DNA from: Sarcophilus harrisii
Taxonomy: Eukaryota; Chordata; Mammalia; Dasyuromorphia; Dasyuridae
Assembly (NCBI RefSeq): GCF_902635505.1
Contig: NC_045429.1
Location: forward strand, 38,833,831 to 38,897,830
Reading direction: 5' to 3'
DNA: 64,000 nucleotides
The notes beneath the pieces were generated by a model. It did not search any database. It was not told the origin of the DNA and saw only the letters and a program-made list of their open reading frames with translations. How positions within the stretch are numbered: position 1 is the first letter of the stretch; every line of letters starts with the position of its first letter. The translations under genes and the position numbers were made by a program. Below are positions 43,801 through 49,835 of this stretch, piece by piece.

Positions 43801-46462
43801 TAGTAGAAATAAAGTCATAACTCGTTGACTTCCAATTAGCAGAGGCTAATGTCTTCTCTTTTTTGAAAATTGGGAGATTTGATTTTTTCCAGTCTCATCA
43901 CATTCAGATATCCCTGGAAGTGCCTTCTTTCATAGTCACACTTGAAGATGTAGTTGATCTGGGGTATTCTCACTTGGCTTTTCTTGAATATGAATTCTTT
44001 GTCTGGTCGCTTATTCCTCTAGGCCATTCAAACACCAAATGAAAATTGGACTGCTCCTCCTTCCCATCTAACTATATAAAGTCATCCTGGTCCTTTCTTT
44101 AATTGTCCCTACAAGCCCTTTTTGTTAATGTCTTTGTCTTTGTCTCTTCTTTCTTATTCTGAATACTATCTAGTACTAGAAAAATAATGTTGCTCCTTCC
44201 CCTCCTTTTTCCTTCCAGAGTGAAAAGATGAAAAATTGAAAAGTTCAAAAATTAAATGATTTTCAGGATTTGCCATTAAGTCATCAACAAAAATAGTAAT
44301 AACATTTTCATCATGACCAAGGTTACATCATTTTTGATTGTTTTAACATTGCTCTCCTAAATTTTAAACTTATTTTAATTGCTATGAATTTGATTTTCTA
44401 GTTACTATATTAAATAATAAGGATTAGTTTTTTATAAATGAAGCTGCTAAATAAAACAGAAAATATGATATAAACAAAATGATGTTCTCTTTTTTTTTTT
44501 CTAGGTTCTATAAATATTTTATGATGCTAAACCATTTTATATTTATTTCATCATTTGTTATGGATAAAATGTCTAGATATGCTTAAAAATTGCTAAAAAG
44601 ATTGTGCATGTCTCATTTCTCACTCTGGTAGACACCTAGCAGACTACCAATAATTACTTGCTTAACACTATTTCTAAACTCTTTGAAGGCAGAAACTTGT
44701 AGTTATTAATATAGATATCACCTGTGTACAGTGCCTTATACTCAGTAGGTCATTATATAGTTATTGATGATTTGATCATTCAATAATTAAATGCTGACTA
44801 CTTGCTGATAACAACAGTCATGGACACAGGACAACTGAGCTATGAGAATTAAAAGATGGTGGTTTTTCCCAATAGCTCTAACAAGGACGTGAACCTCTGT
44901 GAACCTGCTTTGAGCCTTCTTGTCAATAGATTAAAGCAGAAAAATTTCTTGGCCTGATTTTCCTAAATAGGCCCTTATATGCTGTCACCACAGAACAGGA
45001 GAGAGCCCAGGAGCCAAGTGAGATTTTTTTGTTTGTTTGTTTTATGCATAGCAATGTTGCTTTATGGGTGTAATTATAATCTCTTAGCCACTATTGTGCC
45101 CTTAGCTTCACTAAGGTCATAGGCCAGGACCCCATGATGGATGCAATGACAACTCTTGTCCAAAGGCCATTGACCATTGGGTCCTTGATCTGATCCAAGC
45201 CCTGACTGTATTGGTGTCAGAGGTAGCTAGACCCTGGTTATCTATCTCTAGGACCCTGAAATTTGCTTTTGTGTGTTTGTGTGATTGAAGGATTTGTGAA
45301 TGAAGTATTTCATCTTCAAGGATGTAGTGAATATGAGATTATCTCAGGAAACCATTAGAATTATTACCATTTTTTAACCTTTCTGCGGAATCTAAGTAGT
45401 TAGATTGTGGAAAAGCCACTTTACAAAGCACAAGTAAATGGGACTTGATTTCATAAACATTAATTGATCACTTGATATGTTCTAGAAGAAAGGGGATTTT
45501 TTTTCCCTATTGTCATAGCAAACATTTATATGACACTTTAAGATTTGGCAAATGCCTCTGTCACCTTCATTTTATAGATGAGGAAGTTGAGGCTGGGAAT
45601 AAAGTTACTTGCCCAGAGACACACAGCTAGTGAGCTATTAAGTGCCAGCGCAGGATTTGAAAATAAAAACTTAACATTTAGCAGTTCCTGCAACTTGTCC
45701 TTGTTCTGAAGTACATTCAGTAATCACACATAGTAAATCCATGGTAGATAGTACAAAAAATAGTTCTTTGATCAAGAATGAAGGCCAATTTTCATTTTAA
45801 AATTTCTCTTATGAAATGGTTAGTAAAAAGAAAAGTCTTACTGTTTAAGAATAAATAACTAAAATAAATGTGTAGTTTTATTATATACTAATTTGCTCTT
45901 ATAAAAATATAGACTTTGAAAAAGACTGGTTCTGAAAATGTATAAATTATATTAAATGTTAATAGTGCTATGTTAGATAATGTGACAGACCCTATTTATA
46001 ATGTCAGTATCAGAGAACAGAAATTAAATTTCTCTTCTTGAACATTCAGGTGATAGCCAACCTATCTCTGTTTAATTTTATTTTGGGAATGTAACTAGAA
46101 CCTAGGTGTGACTGCGTCTTTGTTTTGATGAAACCTATTATAGTGGGCTTCTACTGGATATACGTGGATATAATGAGTTTAATAGGAAATAAGTCAATAA
46201 CATGGCAGATTTGAAAGTCTATGCTCTCCCTCTTCTCTTCCCCTCCTCTCAAAACAACGATATTTTGCTATTGTTGCCTTGTATTTTTTGATATAAATTG
46301 TGTCACTAATGCATTTTTCACTTTTTTATTTAGAAGGAACAGCGCCAAGAAATTTGTTTGAAAGAGATACAACATAACCTTGAAAAGACAGAGAATCAAA
46401 ATGAGAGCATACTGAATTATGTACAGTTTCTTAAAAATTCTTATGTAACCATGTTTGGATGA
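19037..46462 (+). CDS. ODF2L: ODF2L (outer dense fibre protein 2-like / BCAP), 15 coding exons
   Basis: Joined coding exons: 19037-19149, 20325-20457, 20852-20911, 21039-21110, 21892-22008, 28544-28729, 30883-30992, 32374-32509, 33715-33825, 34341-34445, 36966-37124, 39050-39132, 39233-39395, 41760-41885, 46334-46462. All introns are GT-AG; the sum is 1803 nt, giving 600 residues and a stop with no internal stop. The protein is rich in E, K, Q and L throughout, as expected of a near-continuous coiled coil, and no membrane segment or signal peptide is visible. Matches to human ODF2L (from memory) include [28 protein letters not shown] and the C-terminal YVTMFG. The start is supported because both proteins have 42 residues from Met to the shared LKQD. 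Known role of the family: centriolar/basal-body coiled-coil protein of ciliated cells and sperm, reported to restrain ciliogenesis. Most internal exons are phase 0-0, so they can be skipped in frame. Very unlikely to be a pseudogene. Confidence 0.95.
19150..20324 (+). other. ODF2L: ODF2L intron 2
   Basis: No repeat family was recognised with confidence. The 3' end is unusual: a T run, GGGG and a (GT)5 track directly precede the ATAG acceptor. Confidence 0.7.
20325..20457 (+). CDS. ODF2L: ODF2L coding exon 2
   Basis: Starts after a (GT)n-ATAG acceptor and ends at AGT|GTGAGT. It completes a Trp codon and encodes [13 protein letters not shown] followed by PIFKD, which match human LKQDILNEKTELE and PLFKD. 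This is the start of the coiled-coil region. Confidence 0.93.
20852..20911 (+). CDS. ODF2L: ODF2L coding exon 3 (60 nt)
   Basis: Twenty codons, phase 0-0, acceptor TTTGTAG and donor AAT|GTAAGT. It encodes ...LADNENENN, which matches human LTDNESENT. By comparison with human, an exon of about 135 nt should lie before this one but was not found. Confidence 0.9.
21039..21110 (+). CDS. ODF2L: ODF2L coding exon 4 (72 nt)
   Basis: Phase 0-0, long T-rich acceptor and donor AAA|GTAAGT. It encodes [16 protein letters not shown], close to human NLKKKVFEKEAHIQEL. Confidence 0.93.
21178..21300 (-). repeat. SINE fragment (reverse), close to ODF2L exon 4
   Basis: CAGTGTCTGAGTTAAGATTT, AACCTCTTTTAAGTCCAGGA and CAGTGCTCTCTATCTACTGT are a diverged reverse SINE head. 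It begins about 70 bases after the exon. Confidence 0.65.
21892..22008 (+). CDS. ODF2L: ODF2L coding exon 5
   Basis: Thirty-nine codons, phase 0-0, acceptor TTCTTTTTAG. It encodes [17 protein letters not shown], close to human RLQIQIHKREAENDKLK. The donor AAG|GTTAAT is the weakest of the early donors and opens the 6.5-kb intron that carries the two inverted repeats. Confidence 0.93.
22811..22866. repeat. (TA)n microsatellite
   Basis: TATG/TATA/TACATA units, then about 17 TA repeats, inside the large ODF2L intron. Confidence 0.97.
23284..24020. repeat. Left arm of a 740-bp inverted repeat
   Basis: Reads as the close reverse complement of 25488-26242. Paired anchors include ACCCTATATTAGGTTTTCAG (left) with CTGAAAACCTAATATAGGGT (right), GAAGACAACATGAAAACAAT with ATTGTTTTCATGTTGTCTTC, and TTGAGTAACAGATCATCAGG with CCTGATGATCTGTTACTCAA. 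The arm contains a reversed L2 3' end and a reversed MIR/MAR SINE. Small indels separate the arms, mainly near 23880-23940. Confidence 0.93.
24029..24143 (-). mobile_element. Short 5'-truncated retroinsertion with 20-bp target-site duplication
   Basis: CAAATCTTGAGGTTCTTTTT occurs at 24009-24028 and again, identical, at 24144-24163. Between them lies a T-led insert (ACTTTTTTAAAATGGTGGAA to AGTATAGTCAAGCAAAA) that looks like the reverse 3' end of a LINE-mobilised element. Insertion occurred at the inner edge of the left inverted-repeat arm. Confidence 0.85.
24164..25487 (+). other. ODF2L: Spacer between the inverted-repeat arms
   Basis: About 1.3 kb of intronic sequence without exon. A diverged L2-like stretch is possible at 24240-24600; the rest is unassigned. 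Confidence 0.5.
25488..26242. repeat. Right arm of the 740-bp inverted repeat (MAR/MIR SINE plus L2 3' end)
   Basis: In + orientation it holds a SINE (25556-25805: AGGAGTCAGGAGACCTGAGT to TATAAATGCTTATTTCC) followed by an L2 3' region (25806-26190: CCCTCTTAATTATAGTACCT, GTAAGCTCCTTGAGAGAAG). The right arm keeps the SINE head better than the left arm does. Confidence 0.93.
26323..26372 (-). repeat. WSINE head fragment
   Basis: TCCTCCTGACTTCAGGGCTA and TGTGCCACCTAGCTGCCCC are the reversed first 50 bases of the WSINE type. Confidence 0.85.
26535..26725. repeat. Left arm of the L1 inverted repeat
   Basis: Pairs with 26946-27089: TTTTTACTTGACTCTCTAGA (left) and TCTAGAGAGTCAAGTAAAAA (right) are exact complements, as are ACAGTTATTTTAAATGT and ACATTTAAAATAACTGT. 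The left arm has about 40 extra bases of AAAGTAAAAGAAG-type sequence. Confidence 0.92.
26946..27089. repeat. Right arm of the L1 inverted repeat
   Basis: The complement of the left arm after a loop of about 220 bases. It is forward-oriented L1 embedded in reverse-oriented L1. Confidence 0.92.
27400..28543 (+). other. ODF2L: 3' part of the large ODF2L intron; unexplained open frame on the minus strand
   Basis: The minus strand at 27476-27712 holds a 78-codon frame starting [20 protein letters not shown] with balanced composition unlike its AT-rich surroundings. I do not recognise it. The sequence 27400-28040 is less AT-rich than the rest of the intron and could be an old unassigned repeat or a retrocopy remnant. 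No splice or promoter context supports a gene. Confidence 0.3.
28544..28729 (+). CDS. ODF2L: ODF2L coding exon 6 (186 nt)
   Basis: The largest coding exon: 62 codons, phase 0-0, acceptor TTTTTACAG and donor CGG|GTGAGT. It encodes [14 protein letters not shown] and [10 protein letters not shown], matching human TVALKKASKVYKQR and IEKLTSQIRD. Confidence 0.95.
28730..30882 (+). other. ODF2L: ODF2L intron 7
   Basis: Holds a MIR-type SINE on + at about 29785-29930 (AATTTGATTCTGCTGTTTTC, CAGTTTCCTCATCTGTAAAA) and a reverse MIR at about 30415-30580 (TCTTCACAACAGCCCAAGAA). The rest is unassigned. Confidence 0.6.
30883..30992 (+). CDS. ODF2L: ODF2L coding exon 7
   Basis: Acceptor TTTTTTAG, donor AAAAA|GTGAGA, ends in phase 2. 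It encodes [20 protein letters not shown], nearly identical to human [20 protein letters not shown], followed by a heptad-like LEVQVETLK. Confidence 0.96.
30993..32373 (+). other. ODF2L: ODF2L intron 8
   Basis: AT-rich; a diverged MIR/MAR SINE on + lies at about 31985-32115 (GAGATAGGGTAGTAGATGGA, GTCTCTCAGTCATTAAACTC). Nothing else recognised. Confidence 0.55.
32374..32509 (+). CDS. ODF2L: ODF2L coding exon 8
   Basis: Starts in phase 2 after TTATAAAG and ends at AAG|GTACAG. It encodes [16 protein letters not shown] and ENEKLK, which align with human QIINLLED, EILRKVHS and ENTKLK. The acceptor has a short, weak pyrimidine tract. Confidence 0.92.
32690..32908 (+). repeat. MIR-type SINE
   Basis: AGTCAGAAGAGAACCAAATT, GGTTCTGTGACTTTGGGTAG and CATTTCCAAAATAGGGATAA fit MIR; 180 bases after exon 8. 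Confidence 0.7.
33671..33705 (+). repeat. (GT)n/(TATG)n simple repeat in the exon 9 acceptor region
   Basis: ATGTGTGTGTGTGTACATAT followed by ATGTATG units ends ten bases before the CAG acceptor. Confidence 0.9.
33715..33825 (+). CDS. ODF2L: ODF2L coding exon 9
   Basis: Thirty-seven codons, phase 0-0, acceptor CCTTGGCAG, donor CAG|GTAACT. It encodes [20 protein letters not shown], close to human DEVVSVENELSELQEVEKKQ. The 40 bases upstream are a GT/TATG-rich simple repeat. Confidence 0.95.
34341..34445 (+). CDS. ODF2L: ODF2L coding exon 10
   Basis: Thirty-five codons, phase 0-0, acceptor ATCTTTAG, donor GAG|GTAAGT. It encodes [16 protein letters not shown], close to human VQKLQEAAEIVKSRCE. 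Confidence 0.94.
34446..36965 (+). other. ODF2L: ODF2L intron 11 with an unassigned GC-richer block
   Basis: 34700-35870 is clearly richer in G+C than the surrounding intron and carries long open frames on the minus strand (for example 35480-35833, 117 codons, containing [19 protein letters not shown]). I do not recognise a family. The block has no splice context; an old lineage-specific transposable element is the likeliest explanation. Confidence 0.4.
36966..37124 (+). CDS. ODF2L: ODF2L coding exon 11, begins with a donor-like GTAAGG
   Basis: Fifty-three codons, phase 0-0. It encodes [14 protein letters not shown] and [18 protein letters not shown], matching human RGQMESHLKELERV and LQCCKGKCADQEHTIREL. 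The acceptor is CTCAG and the exon itself starts GTAAGG, so the junction is also a near-perfect 5' splice site. The true donor, CAG|GTGCTT at 37125, is weak. Both features favour skipping or recursive splicing of this in-frame exon. Confidence 0.94.
37767..37913 (-). repeat. WSINE-type SINE, diverged
   Basis: GAAGCAGTTGGGATTAAGTG, GTCACATAGCTAGGAAATG and TTGAACTGAGGTCCTTCTGA; the head ends near ACAACTGCCC. Confidence 0.88.
38215..38440 (+). repeat. MIR/MAR-type SINE
   Basis: CTGTGACACTGGGCAAATCA and GCTTCCTCATTTGTCATATG fit the SINE core. Confidence 0.65.
38462..38850 (-). repeat. MIR-type SINE, interrupted
   Basis: GGGAATAAGCATTTATATCA, TATTATCCGCATTTTGTAGC and, after an interruption, ATTCTTCCTGACCTTAAGCC read as a reverse MIR. 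Confidence 0.6.
39050..39132 (+). CDS. ODF2L: ODF2L coding exon 12
   Basis: Acceptor CTTTTTTTAG, donor CA|GTAAGT, ends in phase 2. It encodes [20 protein letters not shown], close to human LLTKLSLEEENCLIQLKCEN. Only 100 bases of intron separate it from the next exon. Confidence 0.94.
39233..39395 (+). CDS. ODF2L: ODF2L coding exon 13
   Basis: Starts in phase 2 and completes a Gln codon. It encodes [20 protein letters not shown] and [17 protein letters not shown], the best-conserved block of the protein. Its acceptor is unusual: the pyrimidine tract is separated from the AG by a run of 17 A. The donor AAG|GTATAG is weak. Confidence 0.96.
39690..40060 (-). mobile_element. CR1/L3 LINE fragment
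   Basis: GGTGGCCCTCCTCTGAACAC, CACTGTGGTGCCCAGAGCTG and ATGCGCCAGATATGG are the reverse-strand L3 3' region as I recall it. Confidence 0.7.
40315..40545 (-). repeat. MIR-type SINE
   Basis: TTATTCCCATTTTACAGATT and ATTTGAACTCAGGTCTGTCT followed by TCCTGATTTCAGGTCCAG fit reverse MIR. Confidence 0.75.
40650..40800 (-). mobile_element. Old L1-type 3' UTR fragment
   Basis: TTTTGAGTTACATATTCTCT, GCAAGCAATGTGATATCAAT and CATGTGAAATCATGCAAAAC follow the order of reverse L1 3' UTRs. Confidence 0.5.
41760..41885 (+). CDS. ODF2L: ODF2L coding exon 14
   Basis: Forty-two codons, phase 0-0, acceptor AAATTTCAG, donor ACT|GTGAGT. It encodes [20 protein letters not shown] and [14 protein letters not shown], matching human EEIEKMSSRESALQIKILDL and [14 protein letters not shown]. 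Confidence 0.96.
42560..44250 (-). mobile_element. CR1/L3 LINE, about 1.7 kb
   Basis: Reverse-strand L3 landmarks occur in order: ATAGCAGTCCCAGCCACTTT (42.7 kb), CAGTACTCCAGACATAGTCT (43.0), TAGTTGATTTTTTGAACC (43.2), TGTCATTCAGTGTGTTAGGA (43.3), TTGTTCTTGATGAAGACATA (43.7) and TTTTTTGAAAATTGGGAGAT (43.86). Its open frame is fully decayed. One of the longest ancient elements here, inside the last ODF2L intron. Confidence 0.85.
44251..46333 (+). other. ODF2L: 3' part of the last ODF2L intron
   Basis: A reverse MIR fragment lies at 45515-45680 (ATTTTATAGATGAGGAAGTT, GACACACAGCTAGTGAGCTA). 45000-45330 is less AT-rich and unassigned (for example GGCCATTGACCATTGGGTCC). No extra exon seen. Confidence 0.55.
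46334..46462 (+). CDS. ODF2L: ODF2L last coding exon with the stop codon
   Basis: Acceptor TTTATTTAG. It encodes [19 protein letters not shown] and ends ...[17 protein letters not shown]; the human end is NYLQFLKTSYVTMFG. The stop is at 46460-46462. No AATAAA lies in the first 300 bases of the trailer; the first one I see downstream is at 48585-48590, so the 3' UTR end is not placed. Confidence 0.96.
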   Translation, partial: KEQRQEICLKEIQHNLEKTENQNESILNYVQFLKNSYVTMFG

Positions 46463-46800
46463 AATAATTTCTATTTTATTCCATTTCAGTTTGTCTTTTG
46501 ATTTTTTACTAAAGATCCCAAAACGACTATTATGCACCAATAGCAAGACCATGCACATAGTATTGGAAGGTAATTGATGATTCAGGTAACACTGAAAAAA
46601 GCAAGATTGCTGTAATCATTTTTCATGATTGGAGAATACCTGTTGAAGTACTTTTGGCTTCAAATGTTTTGGTTATAGTAAAAAAAAAAGAAAGCTGAAT
46701 CATTATTTCATAAATACTCAGTTCCTTTTCAGGCTCTTTCCCTCCCTCCCCCCAGTTGTAATGATTCTAGGCCCAGTCTGTTACATACACCTTGAAAACA
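46463..46800 (+). other. ODF2L: ODF2L 3' untranslated region (extent unknown)
   Basis: Directly follows the stop. No AATAAA or ATTAAA is seen here. A donor-like AAG|GTAATT lies at 46569. Confidence 0.6.
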
Positions 46801-46817
46801 CATAAGTGCTCTAAATT

Positions 46818-47483
46818 TTTATTTTATTTTATTTATTTATTTATTTTTATTTAATAGCCTTTTATTTACAGGTTATATATGTATGAGTAACTTTACAGCA
46901 TTAACAATTGCCAAACCTCTTGTTCCAATTTTTCACCTCTTACTCCCCACCCTCTCCCCCAGATGGCAGGATGACCAGTAGATGTTAAATATATTTAAAT
47001 ATAAATTAGATACACAATAAGTATACATGATCAAACTCTTATTTTGCTGTACAAAAAGAATCGGACTCTGAAATATTGTACAATTAGCTTGTGAAGGAAA
47101 TCAAAAATGCAGGTGGGCATAAATATAGGGATTGGGAATTCAATGTAATGGTTTTTAGTCATCACCAGAGTTCTTTCTCTGGGTGTAGCTGGTTCAGTTC
47201 ATTACTGCTTCATTGGAAATGATTTGGTTGATCTCATTGCTGAGGATGGCCAGGTCCATCAGAACTGGTCATCATATAGTATTGTTGTTGAAGTATATAA
47301 TGATCTCCTGGTCCTGCTCATTTCACTCAGCATCAGTTCGTGTAAGTCTCTCCAGGCCTTTCTGAAATCATCCTGTTGGTCATTTCTTACAGAACAATAA
47401 TATTCCATAATATTCATATACCACAATTTATTCAGCCATTCTCCAACTGATGGGCATCCACTCAGTTTCCAGTTTCTAGCCAC
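46818..47483 (-). mobile_element. L1 3' end, young-looking, with target-site duplication
   Basis: T-rich tail, L1 3' UTR, then the ORF2 C terminus. The reverse strand reads ARNWKLSGCPSVGEWLNKLW and MEYYCSVRNDQQDDF, which align with the human L1 ORF2 end (WIKKMWHIYTMEYYAAIKND). TAAGTGCTCTAAATT (46803-46817) and TAAGTGCTATAAATT (47484-47498) flank it. Very similar to the copy at 63.2 kb. Confidence 0.93.
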
Positions 47484-47780
47484 TAAGTGCTATAAATTGT
47501 AATGCTGAATATATTGATAACAAAAAATGAAATATTTGTCTAGGTTTTGTTTTTTGGTGGTTACAGTATAATATATAATTCCTGAACCAGTGCATTTTAA
47601 CACTTTTGTTTGTACAAGTGCTAAAAATGTCATTATAATCTCTTTTAAAATATAGTAACTTTGAATTGTATTTAGTTAGAGACCAGTGATAACAAATGAC
47701 ACATTGTATTGAAGTCCATTCTTTATGGAGGTTATCCATTAGCCACAGACATTATCATTTTGTTTTTTGTTTTTTTTTAG

Positions 47781-47809
47781 GTGAAGAAGAAAACCTTTCT
47801 CAAATTCAG
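47781..47809 (+). other. Candidate 29-nt microexon downstream of ODF2L
   Basis: A strong acceptor (T-rich tract plus TTTTAG) and a CAG|GTAAAA donor lie 29 bases apart. It could be spliced into the ODF2L trailer or an alternative C terminus. Only the splice signals support it. Confidence 0.25.
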
Positions 47810-48959
47810 GTAAAAGGTACCTTCTGATATGTGGCTAAAGCAGAACTTGCACCCAGGTCTTCTTGCTTGAAATCCCAATGTTCTTTCTGCTTGTCTGTCC
47901 TATCTGTGTTATAAAATCATTTATTAGGTGCTGGCTCCCCTTGAGCACATTTCCATAGTTCAGTAGAATATGTACTTGGACTTGTTTTTTCCATAACTTG
48001 CTTGATGCCTTTCATCCTGTGAAAAATATTATACTCTTGAAGTCTGATTTATTGGGACTAATGATGCCATTTATTACAATGGGGACAATTCACATGTTCA
48101 TTCGGGGAATTAAGCCCACAGTAGTAATTTTATCCTCTAGGGAACAAAGAAATCTGAATTCTTAAGTGTGGGGAATTAGAATGATGTTATTTATTATTTA
48201 GACTTAATGGTGACAGTGGCTTTCAACCTATTTCCTCATTTTGCCAGAACAGGTTTGTGATCCACCATAGAATTATGGAGCTGCTCCTAAATCTGTCATT
48301 ATTAATGACTGTGATACATGACTAAATGCTTTCTCCAATTGACCTCACCTATGTTCTTAGAAAATTTTTTTGGCCTAATTTTCTCTTATAACCCAAAAAC
48401 TCCTAGAATACGCAAAGACATATTACCTGAAGCAAATTTGCATTTTTTGCAAAAGTGAAGAAGACATCGTCAGTCCCAATCTTAGTTATCCCCAATTGGG
48501 GAAATAGAAAACCTAAAAATTGTCATATGTAGGCCAAAAAAAAAAGGCACGATTCCTTACATTTGCTTGTTTCATATTATCCAAAATAAAACCCCAAACC
48601 AGACTTTAATGAAAATCATTTCTTAGAAGAAAAAAATTAACGAAAATTCCATGTGTCTATTTGGAATATATTGGAAAATATTCTCCTTTTAGGCTACTCT
48701 TGCTGAGAAAATAGAAATTTCTATCCAGAATGTAACTTAATATTTCTAGTTCATTATCCAGACTAGCTGTGGTGATTTCAAATGACAGTGCCAGGAAGAA
48801 AAAAAGTAAGTTATTAAAAGCCTTGCATATTTTTTCCTTAGGATTTCAACAAAGATTTTATTTGTAATATTTGAAAACAAGTTTGTTCTTGCTTTTGAGA
48901 ATGCCACAGTTTTCTTTTTGTATTGGTGTGAGTTAAGTCCAAATCAATGCCAATGTCAG

Positions 48960-49175
48960 TATGGTATAATAAGTTCCACAGAGCTTGGACTCCAGAGATA
49001 AGGGTTTATATCTTGACTCTGACATTTACTCACTGTGTAACCGGAACTTCTAAGTCTGTTTCCCATATATAACAGAGATAATTGTATTATTACCTACCTG
49101 ATGAGATTCTGGTAGGGAAAGTGCCTTGTAAACTCTGTAGAACAATAATTGTGAGTGATTTGTATATGTCTCGCA
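48960..49175 (+). repeat. MIR/MAR-type SINE
   Basis: TGACATTTACTCACTGTGTA, GGGAAAGTGCCTTGTAAACT fit the SINE core and 3' half. Confidence 0.65.
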
Positions 49176-49479
49176 TCAGCATAAGGCTTTTGAAGTTGAA
49201 TGGGTTATTTTGGCAATTCTCTTAGAATTTTCCAAGCAACAGTTTTCAAACAACAAATGCTGGATGAACATTTGTTCAGGTATGGTGTGGTGGAGATTGT
49301 TGTTCAGTACAGTTTGGACTTGCTACTGCTGTGCGGTCTCCTGATTAGTGGCAGTTCTACATATTTAGCATAACCCTGATTCTAGCATGGGGCTCTACAG
49401 CTGTCTTCATGCATGTCTCCTTGCTCTAACTTCCATCTTGGTCCTGGCACTCCAGCTCCTACTCTATCTAGTCTGACCC

Positions 49480-49835
49480 GCTATATACTACTGCTTGCTA
49501 TCAGCATGTTTTTCCCTCTTGCTTCTTTCTCTCCCATCGCCTTTCCTATCCACACGATCTTTATACCAGATGGGTCTTTATATCAGATAATCTGGGTCAA
49601 ATCAACATCATTCCTAGAAAGAGTCAGTTATCCTATGTTCCACTATTATCTCTCCAATTTTCTAAACCACAACACACCTTCCTGCCCTTCCTTTATATGT
49701 GTTGTGTTTCCCAATTAGAATGTAAGCTTCTGGAGGGATGGGGAATTGATTAATTTTTTTTTTATTATCCACAGTACTTAAAACAGTTCTAGACACAGAG
49801 TAAACATTTAGCCAATTTTTTCATCCATTTATTCA
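49480..49835 (+). mobile_element. L2 LINE 3' fragment
   Basis: GAATGTAAGCTTCTGGAGGG and TCCACAGTACTTAAAACAGT are the L2 tail, preceded by pyrimidine-rich L2-like sequence. Confidence 0.65.

Noticed and set aside
47259-47483. Apparent small gene on the minus strand reading ARNWKLSGCPSVGEWLNKLW
   Set aside because: It is the C-terminal end of L1 ORF2, shared with copies at 2.6 and 63.7 kb, not a host gene.
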